From Pseudomonas syringae (lineage in GTDB: Bacteria; Pseudomonadota; Gammaproteobacteria; Pseudomonadales; Pseudomonadaceae): 64,000 nt of DNA. The stretch lies in assembly GCF_021606685.1 (NCBI RefSeq), contig NZ_WKCB01000002.1, forward strand, positions 1 to 64,000, read 5' to 3'. Position numbers and translations under genes: made by a program. Numbering within the stretch: the stretch's first letter is position 1; each line of letters starts with the position of its first letter. Shown here piece by piece: positions 28,069-36,633 of this stretch. The notes below the pieces were generated by a model. That model ran no database searches. It was not told where the DNA came from and saw only the letters and a list, made by a program, of their open reading frames with translations.

Positions 28069-28083
28069 CCAATTCTATATTGG
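28069..28083. promoter_or_regulatory. Second dyad (activation-site candidate) upstream of catB
   Basis: CCAAT-TCTAT-ATTGG is an interrupted perfect dyad centred 24 bp downstream of the ATACC/GGTAT dyad. The spacing and place toward catB fit the activation site of a LysR promoter; inferred only. Confidence 0.45.
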
Positions 28084-28145
28084 AAGCCAGCAAAATTGCG
28101 GCACAGAATCGACGCAAATCTATAAAGAACCCAACGGGTATTGCC

Positions 28146-29273
28146 ATGCCGATTTGCGCCATCGAGTCGATCGACACCATCATCGTCGACCTCCCCACCA
28201 TCCGCCCGCACAAACTGGCGATGCACACCATGCAAAACCAGACCCTGGTGATCATCCGCGTGCGCTGCGCCGACGGCATCGAAGGCATCGGTGAGGCCAC
28301 CACCATTGGTGGCCTGAGCTACGGCAACGAAAGCCCAGACAGCATCAAGGTCAACATCGACCGCCACTTCGCGCCCTTATTGATCGGCCAGGACGCGAGC
28401 AATATCAATGCCGCCATGTTGCGCCTGGAGCGCAGCATTCGCGGTAACACCTTTGCCAAGTCCGGCATCGAAAGTGCCTTGCTTGATGCCTTGGGCAAAC
28501 GCCTGAACATGCCGGTCAGTGAACTGCTCGGCGGCCGTGTGCGCGATGCCTTGCCGGTGGCCTGGACGCTGGCCAGTGGCAACACCGAACAAGACATTGC
28601 CGAGGCCGAAAAAATGCTCGACCTGCGCCGCCACCGCATCTTCAAATTGAAGATCGGCGCCGGTGAAGTCAGCCACGACCTGGCCCACGTGATCGCGATC
28701 AAAAAGGCCTTGGGCGATCGCGCCAGCGTGCGCGTCGACGTCAACCAGGCCTGGGACGAAGCCGTGGCCCTGCGCGCATGCAAGGTGCTGGGCGATAACG
28801 GCATCGACCTGATCGAGCAGCCCATCTCGCGCAACAACCGCGGCGGCATGGCCCGGCTGAACCTGTCGAGCCCGGCGCCGATCATGGCTGATGAGTCGAT
28901 CGAATGCGTCGAAGATGCCTTCAACCTGGCCCGCGAAGGCGCGGCTTCAGTGTTCGCCCTCAAGATCGCCAAGAATGGCGGCCCCCGCGCGGTGTTGCGC
29001 ACGGCGGCGATTGCCGAAGCGGCGGGCATCGGCCTGTATGGCGGCACCATGCTTGAAGGCGGCATCGGCACGCTGGCCTCGGCGCATGCGTTTCTGACCC
29101 TGAGCAAGCTGGCGTGGGACACCGAGTTGTTCGGCCCGCTGCTGCTGACTGAAGACATCCTTACCGAGCCGCCGCTTTACCGTGATTTCCAGCTGCATGT
29201 CTCCACCTTGCCAGGCCTGGGCCTGGCTATCGATGAAGAGCGCCTGGCGTTCTTCCGTCGTGATAAACACTAA
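28146..29273 (+). CDS. catB: Muconate cycloisomerase
   Basis: CatB converts cis,cis-muconate to muconolactone. The 375-residue protein is an enolase-superfamily enzyme of the MLE subgroup. The catalytic Lys-x-Lys pair is Lys167/Lys169 (FKLKIGAG), and metal ligands lie in VDVNQAWDE, LIEQPISRNN and MADESIE. The frame is open far upstream through antisense catR, but the true ATG at 28146 fits the family N-terminus (ICAIESIDTIIVDLPTIRPHKL). catC follows after 12 bp and catA after that, so catBCA is one operon. Confidence 0.96.
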   Translation: MPICAIESIDTIIVDLPTIRPHKLAMHTMQNQTLVIIRVRCADGIEGIGEATTIGGLSYGNESPDSIKVNIDRHFAPLLIGQDASNINAAMLRLERSIRGNTFAKSGIESALLDALGKRLNMPVSELLGGRVRDALPVAWTLASGNTEQDIAEAEKMLDLRRHRIFKLKIGAGEVSHDLAHVIAIKKALGDRASVRVDVNQAWDEAVALRACKVLGDNGIDLIEQPISRNNRGGMARLNLSSPAPIMADESIECVEDAFNLAREGAASVFALKIAKNGGPRAVLRTAAIAEAAGIGLYGGTMLEGGIGTLASAHAFLTLSKLAWDTELFGPLLLTEDILTEPPLYRDFQLHVSTLPGLGLAIDEERLAFFRRDKH

Positions 29274-29285
29274 GAGGCGCCCGCC

Positions 29286-29576
29286 ATGTTGTTCCACGTA
29301 AAAATGACTGTGAACCTGCCCGTCGACATGAACCCCGAACGCGCCGCAGGGCTCAAGGCCCAAGAGAAAGCGCTGGCGCAGAAGCTGCAACAGGAAGGCA
29401 AATGGCGCCACCTGTGGCGCATCGCCGGGCTCTACGCCAACTACAGCGTGTTTGACGTCGACAGTGTGCAGGAACTGCACGACCTGCTGATGCAGCTGCC
29501 GCTTTATCCCTACATGGCCATCGAGGTGAATGCCCTGTGCCGGCACCCTTCGTCGATCCATGAGGATGACCGTTAA
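29286..29576 (+). CDS. catC: Muconolactone delta-isomerase
   Basis: CatC isomerises muconolactone to 3-oxoadipate enol-lactone. The 96-residue protein has the compact family fold with FHVKMTVNLPVDM at the N-terminus, GKWRHLWRIAGLYANYSVFDV in the middle and LPLYPYMAIEVNALCRHPSS at the end. AGAGG precedes the ATG. It lies between catB and catA in the catBCA operon. Confidence 0.96.
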   Translation: MLFHVKMTVNLPVDMNPERAAGLKAQEKALAQKLQQEGKWRHLWRIAGLYANYSVFDVDSVQELHDLLMQLPLYPYMAIEVNALCRHPSSIHEDDR

Positions 29577-29618
29577 GCCTGTTTTTCAAACTAATAATTA
29601 CAAGATGAGGATTGCACC

Positions 29619-30548
29619 ATGTCCATCCGACTGTCCCAGACTGCCCACGCCCAACAGTTTCTCGAAGAAGCCAGTGGCAACCTCAACGACGGTGGCAACC
29701 CGCGCACCAAGGCGCTGATCTACCGGATCCTGCGCGATACCGTGAACATCATCGAAGACCTCGACGTGACCCCGGAAGAGTTCTGGAAGGCGGTCAACTA
29801 CCTCAACGAGCTGGGCAAGAACCAGGAGGCCGGGTTGCTCGCCGCCGGCTTGGGCCTGGAGCATTACCTGGACCTGCTGATGGACGCCGCCGACGAAGAG
29901 GCCGGTAAATCCGGCGGCACCCCACGTACCATCGAGGGCCCGCTGTATGTGGCCGGCGCGCCGCTGAGCACCTACGAAGCGCGGCTGGATGATGGGACGG
30001 ACGCGGCCGCGCCGCTGTTCATGCGCGGCCAGGTACGCGACACCGATGGCAAGCCGTTGGCAGGCGCGATTGTGGATGTGTGGCAGGCCAACACCGGTGG
30101 CACGTACTCGTGGTTCGACCCGACGCAATCGGAATTCAACTTGCGTCGGCGCATCCAGACCGACGCCCAGGGCAACTACCGTTTTCGCAGCATCGTGCCG
30201 TCGGGCTACGGTTGCCCGCCGACCGGCCCCACCCAACAGTTGCTTGACCAGCTGGGGCGCCACGGGCAGCGGCCGGCGCATATTCACTTCTTCATTTCGG
30301 CGCCGGGGCATCGGCACCTGACCACGCAGATCAACCTGTCGGACGACCCGTACCTGCACGATGATTTTGCCTACGCGACCCGGGATGAATTGATCGCGCA
30401 AATTCGCTTCAGTGACGACCCGCAACTGGCGCAGGAGTTTGGCGTGGAGGGGCGGTTTGCGCAGATTGATTTTGACTTTGAGTTGCAATCTGCTGCTGCG
30501 CCGCAGGAGCAGAAACGTATGCAACGTGTCCGCGCTTTGGAAGATTAA
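29619..30548 (+). CDS. catA: Catechol 1,2-dioxygenase
   Basis: CatA is the intradiol, iron(III)-dependent enzyme that opens catechol to cis,cis-muconate. The 309-residue protein has the N-terminal helical dimer domain and the catalytic beta domain. Ferric ligands are expected at the tyrosine of EGPLYVAGAP, the tyrosine of VPSGYGCP, and the two histidines of RPAHIHFF. GAGG lies 8-10 bp before the ATG. It is the last gene of catBCA and receives catechol from AntABC; a REPIN follows. Confidence 0.96.
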   Translation: MSIRLSQTAHAQQFLEEASGNLNDGGNPRTKALIYRILRDTVNIIEDLDVTPEEFWKAVNYLNELGKNQEAGLLAAGLGLEHYLDLLMDAADEEAGKSGGTPRTIEGPLYVAGAPLSTYEARLDDGTDAAAPLFMRGQVRDTDGKPLAGAIVDVWQANTGGTYSWFDPTQSEFNLRRRIQTDAQGNYRFRSIVPSGYGCPPTGPTQQLLDQLGRHGQRPAHIHFFISAPGHRHLTTQINLSDDPYLHDDFAYATRDELIAQIRFSDDPQLAQEFGVEGRFAQIDFDFELQSAAAPQEQKRMQRVRALED

Positions 30549-30563
30549 ACGCGATTAAAAAAT

Positions 30564-30651
30564 GTGGGAGCGGGCTTGCTCGCGAAGGCGGTGGATCAGC
30601 CGGCACATGTATTGGCTGGCGCACCGCTTTCGCGAGCAAGCCCGCTCCCAC
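30564..30651. repeat. REPIN, GTGGGAGCGGGCTTGCTCGC type
   Basis: Inverted REP pair between the convergent catA and kynR genes. Confidence 0.88.
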
Positions 30652-30671
30652 AGGGTTTTGTGGTGTTGCGG

Positions 30672-31145
30672 TTATTTGCGGATGACCAGGTCGAGCACCT
30701 CGTCCCGATCCTTGATCTTCTGCAGCACAATTTCCGAGCGAATATCCATCACCCCCGCCGTGCGGTTCAGGTGGTTCACGATAAAGTCCGAGAAGTGTTT
30801 CAAATTCCTGGCCTGCACCCGCAGCACATAGTTGCTGGCGCCGGTGATCACGTAGGCGCTGGCCACCTCTGGCCAGCCTTGCACCTTCTTGATAAAGGTC
30901 TCGTGCCAATCCTCCACATCCTGGCGTAACGACAGGTGGACGATGGCCTCCAGTTCGATCCCCAATTGCTCGGCGTTGAGCACTGCGCGATAGCCGCTGA
31001 TGATTCCTTCGCTCTCCAGCAGGCGCAAACGGCGCAGGCAGGCGGAGGGCGAAAGGGCGACTTTTTCCGCCAGTTCCTGGTTGCTGATACGGCCATCCTG
31101 TTGCAGGAAATGCAGGAGGCGCAGGTCGGTGGCGTCAAGAATCAT
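30672..31145 (-). CDS. kynR: Lrp/AsnC-family regulator of kynurenine genes (KynR-like)
   Basis: KynR is an Lrp-type activator that answers kynurenine in P. aeruginosa. The 157-residue protein has an N-terminal helix-turn-helix (LLHFLQQDGRISNQELAEKVALSPSACLRRLRLLESEGII) and a C-terminal RAM ligand domain (YVLRVQARNLKHFSDFIVNHLNRTAGV). The ATG at 31145 has only a weak ribosome binding site. It is divergent from kynU with a 144-bp region containing a perfect-armed palindrome of Lrp type. Assignment to KynR rests on this context. Confidence 0.9.
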   Translation of the reverse strand: MILDATDLRLLHFLQQDGRISNQELAEKVALSPSACLRRLRLLESEGIISGYRAVLNAEQLGIELEAIVHLSLRQDVEDWHETFIKKVQGWPEVASAYVITGASNYVLRVQARNLKHFSDFIVNHLNRTAGVMDIRSEIVLQKIKDRDEVLDLVIRK

Positions 31146-31190
31146 GGTTAGAATAATTCCGCGTGTTTTGGGGTTAGCTTCGAATTTCCT

Positions 31191-31207
31191 ACAGCTTAAT
31201 TAGCTGT
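31191..31207. promoter_or_regulatory. Lrp-type palindrome in the kynR-kynU promoter region
   Basis: ACAGCT-TAATT-AGCTGT is a perfect 6-bp inverted repeat with an AT-rich 5-bp centre. It fits 12 of 15 positions of the general Lrp consensus YAGHAWATTWTDCTR as I recall it. It is 46 bp before kynR and 83 bp before kynU, a natural KynR site. Confidence 0.6.
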
Positions 31208-31221
31208 TTGCCCGCCACTTT

Positions 31222-31235
31222 GCACGAAAATTCTC
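31222..31235. promoter_or_regulatory. Motif upstream of kynU shared with kynB
   Basis: GCACGAAAATTCTC, 54 bp before kynU, matches 12 of 14 bases of the motif at 19427-19440, 46 bp before kynB. Confidence 0.45.
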
Positions 31236-31289
31236 TAAAACTTCGTTCATTATTTGGTCCATCTTCACTTATAAGAATCAGGACCGCCC

Positions 31290-32540
31290 ATGACCACTCG
31301 AAGCCACTGCCAAGCCCTCGACGCCCAGGACCCACTGGCGCCGCTGCGGCGCCAGTTCGCCTTGCCCGAGGGGGTGATCTACCTCGACGGCAACTCCCTC
31401 GGCGCACGCCCGGTGGCGGCGTTGGCGCGGGCGCAGGCGGTGATTGCCCAAGAGTGGGGCGATGGCTTGATCCGCAGCTGGAACAGCGCCGGCTGGGCGC
31501 AGTTGTCCCAGCGCCTGGGCGACCGGCTGGCCCCGCTGATCGGTGCGCGCGACGCTGAGGTGGTGATCACCGATACCACCTCCATCAACCTGTTCAAGGT
31601 GCTCAGTGCTGCGTTGAGCGTGCAGCGCCAACGCCAGCCACAGCGCAAAGTGATCGTCAGCGAAGCGAGCAACTTTCCGACCGACCTGTACATCGCCCAA
31701 GGCCTGGCCGAGCTGCTGCAACAAGGCTACGCACTGCGCCTGGTCAACAGCCCGGAAGAACTGCCGCAAGCCATCGACAGCGACGTGGCGGTGGTGATGC
31801 TCACCCACGTCAACTACAAGACCGGCTACATGTACGACATGCACGCGCTCACCGCGCTGAGCCATGAGTGCGGCGCGTTGAGTATCTGGGACCTGGCGCA
31901 TTCGGCGGGCGCGGTGCCCATCGACCTGCACCAGGCGCGCGCGGATTACGCGATTGGTTGCACCTACAAATACCTCAATGGCGGGCCAGGCTCCCAGGCG
32001 TTTGTGTGGGTCAACCCGGCGCTGGTGGACTTGGTTCATCAGCCGCTGTCGGGCTGGTTCGGGCACACGCGGCAGTTCGCCATGGAAGCCACCTACGCGC
32101 CCAGCGCCGGTATTGCGCGGTACCTGTGCGGCACCCAGCCGATCACCTCGCTGGCCATGGTGGAATGTGGCCTGGAGGTTTTTGAACAGACCAATATGGC
32201 CAGCCTGCGCAGTAAATCCCTGGCGCTGACCGACCTGTTTATCGCGTTGGTGGAAGCCCGGTGTGCCGCCCATGGCCTGGTGTTGATCACCCCGCGCGAG
32301 CACGCCCGGCGCGGCAGCCATGTGAGCTTCGAGCACCCTGAAGGCTACGCGGTGATCCAGGCCCTGATCGAGCGTGGCGTGATCGGTGATTACCGCGAGC
32401 CGCGCATCATGCGCTTTGGGTTTACGCCGCTCTACACGAGCTTTACCGAGGTGTTTGACGCGGTAGAAATCCTCGGCGAGATCCTCGACAACGCCACCTG
32501 GGACCAGCCGCAATTCAAAGTGCGCAACAGCGTCACCTAA
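31290..32540 (+). CDS. kynU: Kynureninase
   Basis: KynU is a PLP enzyme that splits kynurenine to anthranilate and alanine, linking the kyn genes to antABC. The 416-residue protein begins with the family pattern and has the PLP-binding lysine at Lys227 in [11 protein letters not shown], the same number as the well-studied P. fluorescens enzyme. [15 protein letters not shown] supplies the PLP-region aspartate. The ATG at 31290 follows CAGGACC. It is divergent from kynR; a permease gene follows after 155 bp with a REPIN between. Confidence 0.96.
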   Translation: MTTRSHCQALDAQDPLAPLRRQFALPEGVIYLDGNSLGARPVAALARAQAVIAQEWGDGLIRSWNSAGWAQLSQRLGDRLAPLIGARDAEVVITDTTSINLFKVLSAALSVQRQRQPQRKVIVSEASNFPTDLYIAQGLAELLQQGYALRLVNSPEELPQAIDSDVAVVMLTHVNYKTGYMYDMHALTALSHECGALSIWDLAHSAGAVPIDLHQARADYAIGCTYKYLNGGPGSQAFVWVNPALVDLVHQPLSGWFGHTRQFAMEATYAPSAGIARYLCGTQPITSLAMVECGLEVFEQTNMASLRSKSLALTDLFIALVEARCAAHGLVLITPREHARRGSHVSFEHPEGYAVIQALIERGVIGDYREPRIMRFGFTPLYTSFTEVFDAVEILGEILDNATWDQPQFKVRNSVT

Positions 32541-32558
32541 GGGCAACACCGATCAAGT

Positions 32559-32645
32559 GTGCGAGGGGGCTTGCCCCCGATAGCGGTGGGTCAGTAAATA
32601 AATGAGTGACTGACCCACCGCCATCGGGGGCAAGCCCCCTCCCAC
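32559..32645. repeat. REPIN, GGGGGCTTGCCCCCGA type
   Basis: Inverted REP pair between kynU and the following permease gene; the left arm has a GTGCGAGGGGGC variant. Confidence 0.87.
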
Positions 32646-32695
32646 AGGGTTCAGCGCCAGCAACAACAATCACAATAATAAAGGGGCACACCAAC

Positions 32696-34099
32696 GTGAC
32701 CACGCCAGACCAAGGCTTTGCCGAAATCACCCATCGCGAACTGGGCCTCAGGCGCCAGCTCACCAGCGGCCAGATGAGCATGATCGCCATCGGTGGCGCC
32801 ATCGGCACCGGGCTGTTCATGGGCAGCGCCTACGCCATCGGCTATGCCGGGCCGAGTGTGCTGGTGAGCTACGCCATCGGCGCATTGATTACCTTGCTGC
32901 TGATGGGCTGCCTGGCGGAGATGACGGTGGCGCATTCCACCTCCGGCTCCTTCGGTGCCTACGCCGAGTTCTACATCAGCCCGCTGGCCGGGTTCCTGGT
33001 GCGCTATGCCTACTGGGCGGCGATTGTGCTGGCGGTGGGCGCCGAGGTCACGGCGGTGGCGATGTACATGAAGTACTGGTTCGCCAACGTGCCGGAATGG
33101 GTGTGGATCGTGTCGTTTTCCAGCGTGCTGATCCTGCTCAATGCGATCAGCGTGAAGACCTTCGGCAATTTCGAATACTGGTTCTCCACCATCAAGATCA
33201 GCGCCATCGTCGGCTTCATCCTCCTCGCGGTGTACGTGGTGTTCGGCTCCGGCAACCCGGACTACGGCGTGCAGAACTACACGGCCCATGGCGGCTTTTT
33301 CCCGCATGGGCTGAGCGGGATGTGGATCGCGGTAATCGTGTCGATCTTCAGCTATTTGAGCGTGGAAATGATCGCCGTGGCGGCCGGTGAAGCAGCTGAC
33401 CCGGAGCAGGCGGTGAAGAAGGCCTTTCGCGCGACCATCGTACGGCTGGTGGTGTTTTACCTGCTGACTCTGGCGCTGATGCTGGCCATCGTGCCGTGGA
33501 ACCAGGCCGGCCAGGCCCAGAGCCCGTTTGTCACGGTGATGCAGACCCTCGGTATTCCTGGCGCCACCGGGGTGATGAACTTTGTGATCCTGATCGCCGC
33601 GTTGTCGGCGATGAACAGCCAGCTCTATATCACCACGCGCATGATGTTCAGCTTGTCCCGCGCCGGTTTTGCGCCCAAGTCCATGGGCGCCTTGAGCAAG
33701 AGCGGCATCCCGCTGAACGCCTTGCTGCTGTCCAGCTCGGGCATTGCCCTGGCGACGTTGCTTAACGTCGTGTACCCGGAAAGCTCGTTCACCCTGATGA
33801 TGGCGATCTCGATGTTTGGCGCGATTTTCACCTGGTTCATGATCTTTCTCACGCACCTGTTTTTCCGTCGCTACCGCAAGCGCCATGGTGGGGCGAAGCT
33901 GTCTTTTGAGTTGCGCCTGTTTCCCTACAGCACTTTGCTTGGCCTGGTGCTGATGGGCGCGGTGATGGTCACCACGTATTTCACCGACGCATTCAAGATG
34001 ACCCTGGTGTTTGGCGTGCCGTTCCTGGTGATTCTGTCGGCGGTGTATTACGGGTTCTTCAGGGGCAGGGCCAGGGCGTCGAACAAGGCCTTGGCGTAG
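32696..34099 (+). CDS. APC-family amino acid permease
   Basis: This 467-residue inner-membrane transporter of the amino acid-polyamine-cation family has about 12 helices and MIAIGGAIGTGLFMGSAYAIG in helix 1. GEAADPEQAVKKAFRATIVRL marks the central cytoplasmic loop. It starts with GTG at 32696; AAGGGG lies 9 bp upstream and longer frames run into the REPIN. It is on the same strand as kynU and may import tryptophan, kynurenine or another amino acid; the substrate cannot be read from the sequence. Its last 52 bp overlap the convergent LysR gene. Confidence 0.87.
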   Translation: MTTPDQGFAEITHRELGLRRQLTSGQMSMIAIGGAIGTGLFMGSAYAIGYAGPSVLVSYAIGALITLLLMGCLAEMTVAHSTSGSFGAYAEFYISPLAGFLVRYAYWAAIVLAVGAEVTAVAMYMKYWFANVPEWVWIVSFSSVLILLNAISVKTFGNFEYWFSTIKISAIVGFILLAVYVVFGSGNPDYGVQNYTAHGGFFPHGLSGMWIAVIVSIFSYLSVEMIAVAAGEAADPEQAVKKAFRATIVRLVVFYLLTLALMLAIVPWNQAGQAQSPFVTVMQTLGIPGATGVMNFVILIAALSAMNSQLYITTRMMFSLSRAGFAPKSMGALSKSGIPLNALLLSSSGIALATLLNVVYPESSFTLMMAISMFGAIFTWFMIFLTHLFFRRYRKRHGGAKLSFELRLFPYSTLLGLVLMGAVMVTTYFTDAFKMTLVFGVPFLVILSAVYYGFFRGRARASNKALA

Positions 34100-34935
34100 C
34101 CAGGCAGGTGTTCGAACGAGCGCGCGCATAACAGCAGCTTGCGGCAGGCCCAATCCTCTTGCAGTGGGTGGGCCTTGACGTTGGGTCGCGCTGGCCCGCG
34201 CGCCAACGCAGCCTGGGGCACGATGCCCAGGCCGGCGCCGCGGGCGACCATGCGGATCACCCCATCAAAGCCCTCGGCGCGGATGCGCGTTTGCAAGCGA
34301 AAGCCCGCGTGCAGCGCCTGTTCCTCCAGGTACACCGAGAGTGCGCTGTTGGCGGTCAGACCCACGTAGTCGTATTGCAGGCTGTCGATAAAACTCGCCG
34401 TGGTCAGTGGATGGTCGAGGGGCATGATCAGCACCAGCGGGTCATCGCGAAACGCCAGGGTCTGCAGGCCGTGGGTGTCTACCGCGTCGGAAATGATCCC
34501 GAGGTCTGCCGTGCCTTGGCGCAGGGCCTGAGTGATGCGCAGGCTGGGCAGTTCCTGCAGGTCGATATCGAGGTTGGGATGCTCGCGCAAAAAATCCGCC
34601 AGCAGCTCCGGCAGGTATTCGCTGAGCGCCGTGGTGTTGCACAGCAGGCGCACCTGGCCTTTGACGCCGTTGGCGTATTCGGCCAGGTCCTGTTGCAGGT
34701 GCTCGGCCTGTTGCAGCAATAGGCGTGCGTGGCGGGCCAGGGCTTTGCCGGCTGGGGTTGGCGTGACGCCTCGGCGGCCGCGTTCGAGAAACTCAATGCC
34801 CAGCGACGCTTCCATCGCTCGGATGCGCGCACTGGCGGCGGCCAGGGATAAATGGCTGCGCGCCGCACCGGCGGTGATGTTGCCGGTGTCGAGGATATGC
34901 AGGTAGAGGTGCAGATCGATCAGGTCAAAGTGCAT
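34048..34935 (-). CDS. LysR-family regulator
   Basis: This 295-residue LysR-type regulator has the N-terminal helix-turn-helix (LHLYLHILDTGNITAGAARSHLSLAAASARIRAMEASLG) and an effector domain with typical VRLLCNTTALSEYLPELLADFLREHP. The ATG at 34935 fits the family start; a longer frame begins in a REP. Its 3' end overlaps the convergent permease gene by 52 bp. It is divergent from the TauE/SafE gene, which it may control. Effector unknown. Confidence 0.87.
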   Translation of the reverse strand: MHFDLIDLHLYLHILDTGNITAGAARSHLSLAAASARIRAMEASLGIEFLERGRRGVTPTPAGKALARHARLLLQQAEHLQQDLAEYANGVKGQVRLLCNTTALSEYLPELLADFLREHPNLDIDLQELPSLRITQALRQGTADLGIISDAVDTHGLQTLAFRDDPLVLIMPLDHPLTTASFIDSLQYDYVGLTANSALSVYLEEQALHAGFRLQTRIRAEGFDGVIRMVARGAGLGIVPQAALARGPARPNVKAHPLQEDWACRKLLLCARSFEHLPGYAKALFDALALPLKNP

Positions 34936-34965
34936 GGCTGGAGCTCTTCGGTAACTGGACTGGCG

Positions 34966-35045
34966 CCATCGGGGGCAAGCCCCCTCCCACATTTGGATGT
35001 ATTCACAGTACAGAGTGTGGGAGGGGGCTTGCCCCCGATGACGGC
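34966..35045. repeat. REP pair in outward orientation
   Basis: Left arm GGGGGCAAGCCCCCTCCCAC (34971-34990) and right arm GTGGGAGGGGGCTTGCCCCC (from 35017) face the opposite way from the other doublets in the window. It lies in the LysR-TauE divergent region. Confidence 0.85.
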
Positions 35046-35124
35046 ATCAGCCTCACATAAAACAAGAGGCTGCCTCAGTATATGGCGAATTTCCGACGCT
35101 ATCGAAAACCTCCACAATTCCCCC

Positions 35125-35889
35125 ATGAATACCTTCCTAGCGTTCTACCAAAACCTCGGCCTCACCTTGACCCTGCTGGTGATTGGCACCTTTCTGCTGG
35201 CGGGCACCGTCAAGGGCGTGATCGGCCTGGGCCTGCCCACCGTCGCCATGGGCATGCTCGGCCTGGCTATGCTGCCGACACAGGCTGCGGCGTTGCTGAT
35301 CATCCCGTCGACCGTTACCAACCTCTGCCAACTGGCGTTCGGCGGTCATCTGAGCGCGTTGCTCAAGCGCCTGTGGCCAATGCTGCTGCTGATTTTTCTC
35401 GGCACCGGGCTCGGCACGGTGTGGCTGGGCATGGACGGCGGCCACTGGGTGGTGCGCGCACTGGGCGGCGCCTTGTTGGTGTATGCGTTGAGCGGGCTAT
35501 TCCTGCCAACGTTCAAGGTGAAGCCTCAGACCGAGCGCTGGTTGGGCCCGTTATGTGGGCTGATCACAGGGGTTATCACCTCGGCCACGGGCGTATTTGT
35601 GATTCCGGCGGTGCCTTATCTGCAGGCACTGGGTCTGAACCGCGACCCATTGGTGCAGGCATTGGGGCTGTCGTTCACCGTGTCCACCCTGGCGCTGGCC
35701 GCCGGGCTGGCCTGGCGCGGCACGCTGGGTGGCGGCGAAGTCAGTGCCTCCTTGCTGGCCCTGGTGCCCGCGCTGCTGGGGATGTGGCTGGGCCAAGTGC
35801 TGCGCCGGCGCATCAGTGCGGTGCTGTTCAAACGGGTGTTTTTTGTCGGCATGGCACTGTTGGGTGGGCACTTGTTGATCAGCGGATAA
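35125..35889 (+). CDS. TauE/SafE-family sulfite/anion exporter-like membrane protein
   Basis: The 254-residue product has about eight membrane helices and the twin TauE/SafE repeats (KGVIGLGLPTVAMGMLGL near 25-42 and GLITGVITSATGVFVIPAVPYLQALGL near 140-166). Family members export small anions such as sulfite or sulfoacetate. The ATG at 35125 has no strong ribosome binding site; the reading frame upstream crosses a REP, so this start is favoured by the hydrophobic N-terminus. It is divergent from a LysR gene. Substrate unknown. Confidence 0.85.
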   Translation: MNTFLAFYQNLGLTLTLLVIGTFLLAGTVKGVIGLGLPTVAMGMLGLAMLPTQAAALLIIPSTVTNLCQLAFGGHLSALLKRLWPMLLLIFLGTGLGTVWLGMDGGHWVVRALGGALLVYALSGLFLPTFKVKPQTERWLGPLCGLITGVITSATGVFVIPAVPYLQALGLNRDPLVQALGLSFTVSTLALAAGLAWRGTLGGGEVSASLLALVPALLGMWLGQVLRRRISAVLFKRVFFVGMALLGGHLLISG

Positions 35890-36012
35890 ATCACGAGTGA
35901 GCTAGGTATTCGTGCATTTTGGTCAAATGTATTTTGCCGCGCCGCGGCTTATTCACAGGGGGCCAAGTCGCTAGTCTGCGGTCAGACATTTTTAACCCTC
36001 TGGATCACTCCC

Positions 36013-36603
36013 ATGAAAAAAGTCCTCCTGCTCAATGGCGGCAAGAAATTCGCGCATTCCGACGGTCGCTACAACGCCACCCTGCATGACGCCGCCGTCG
36101 CCGTGCTGGACCGTGGCGGCATCGACGTCAAAGTCACCCAGATCGACGAAGGCTACGACGTGGCCGCAGAGGTGGCCAAATTCCTCTGGGCCGACGTGAT
36201 CATCTACCAGATGCCCGGCTGGTGGATGGGGGCGCCGTGGATCGTCAAGAAGTACATCGACGAAGTCTTCACCGAAGGCCACGGCAGCCTGTACGCCAGC
36301 GACGGTCGCACGCGCTCCGATGCGTCGCAGAAATACGGCAGCGGCGGCCTGGTGCAGGGCAAGCAATACATGCTCTCGCTGACCTGGAACGCGCCCCAGC
36401 AAGCGTTCGACGACCCGGCTGACTTCTTTGAAGCCAAGGGCGTGGACGCGGTGTACTTCCCGTTCCACAAGGCCAATGAGTTCCTCGGCATGACCCGCCT
36501 GCCGACGTTCCTGTGCGTGGACGTGATGAAACGCCCGGCCATCGAAGCGGACGTGGCGCGCTACGAGCAGCATCTGGCGCAGGTGTTCAACCTCTCGGTG
36601 TAA
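36013..36603 (+). CDS. mdaB: NAD(P)H:quinone reductase of the MdaB family
   Basis: MdaB-type flavodoxin-fold enzymes reduce quinones by two electrons and protect against oxidative and drug stress. The 196-residue protein has the flavin-binding start KKVLLLNGGKKFAHSDGRYN, QMPGWWMGAPWIVKKYIDEVF near 66-86, and GLVQGKQYMLSLTWNAP near 115-131. A LysR gene follows after 30 bp on the same strand, and the two may be cotranscribed. It is very close in pattern to E. coli MdaB. Confidence 0.9.
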   Translation: MKKVLLLNGGKKFAHSDGRYNATLHDAAVAVLDRGGIDVKVTQIDEGYDVAAEVAKFLWADVIIYQMPGWWMGAPWIVKKYIDEVFTEGHGSLYASDGRTRSDASQKYGSGGLVQGKQYMLSLTWNAPQQAFDDPADFFEAKGVDAVYFPFHKANEFLGMTRLPTFLCVDVMKRPAIEADVARYEQHLAQVFNLSV

Positions 36604-36633
36604 GCTGGCAGCAACCGATAAAGAGGACAGCCT

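Noticed and set aside
26703..29273. A very long open frame (856 codons) through antR, antisense catR and catB
   Set aside because: Only the last 375 codons from ATG 28146 are the true catB. The upstream part is a shadow of catR and antR in high-GC DNA.
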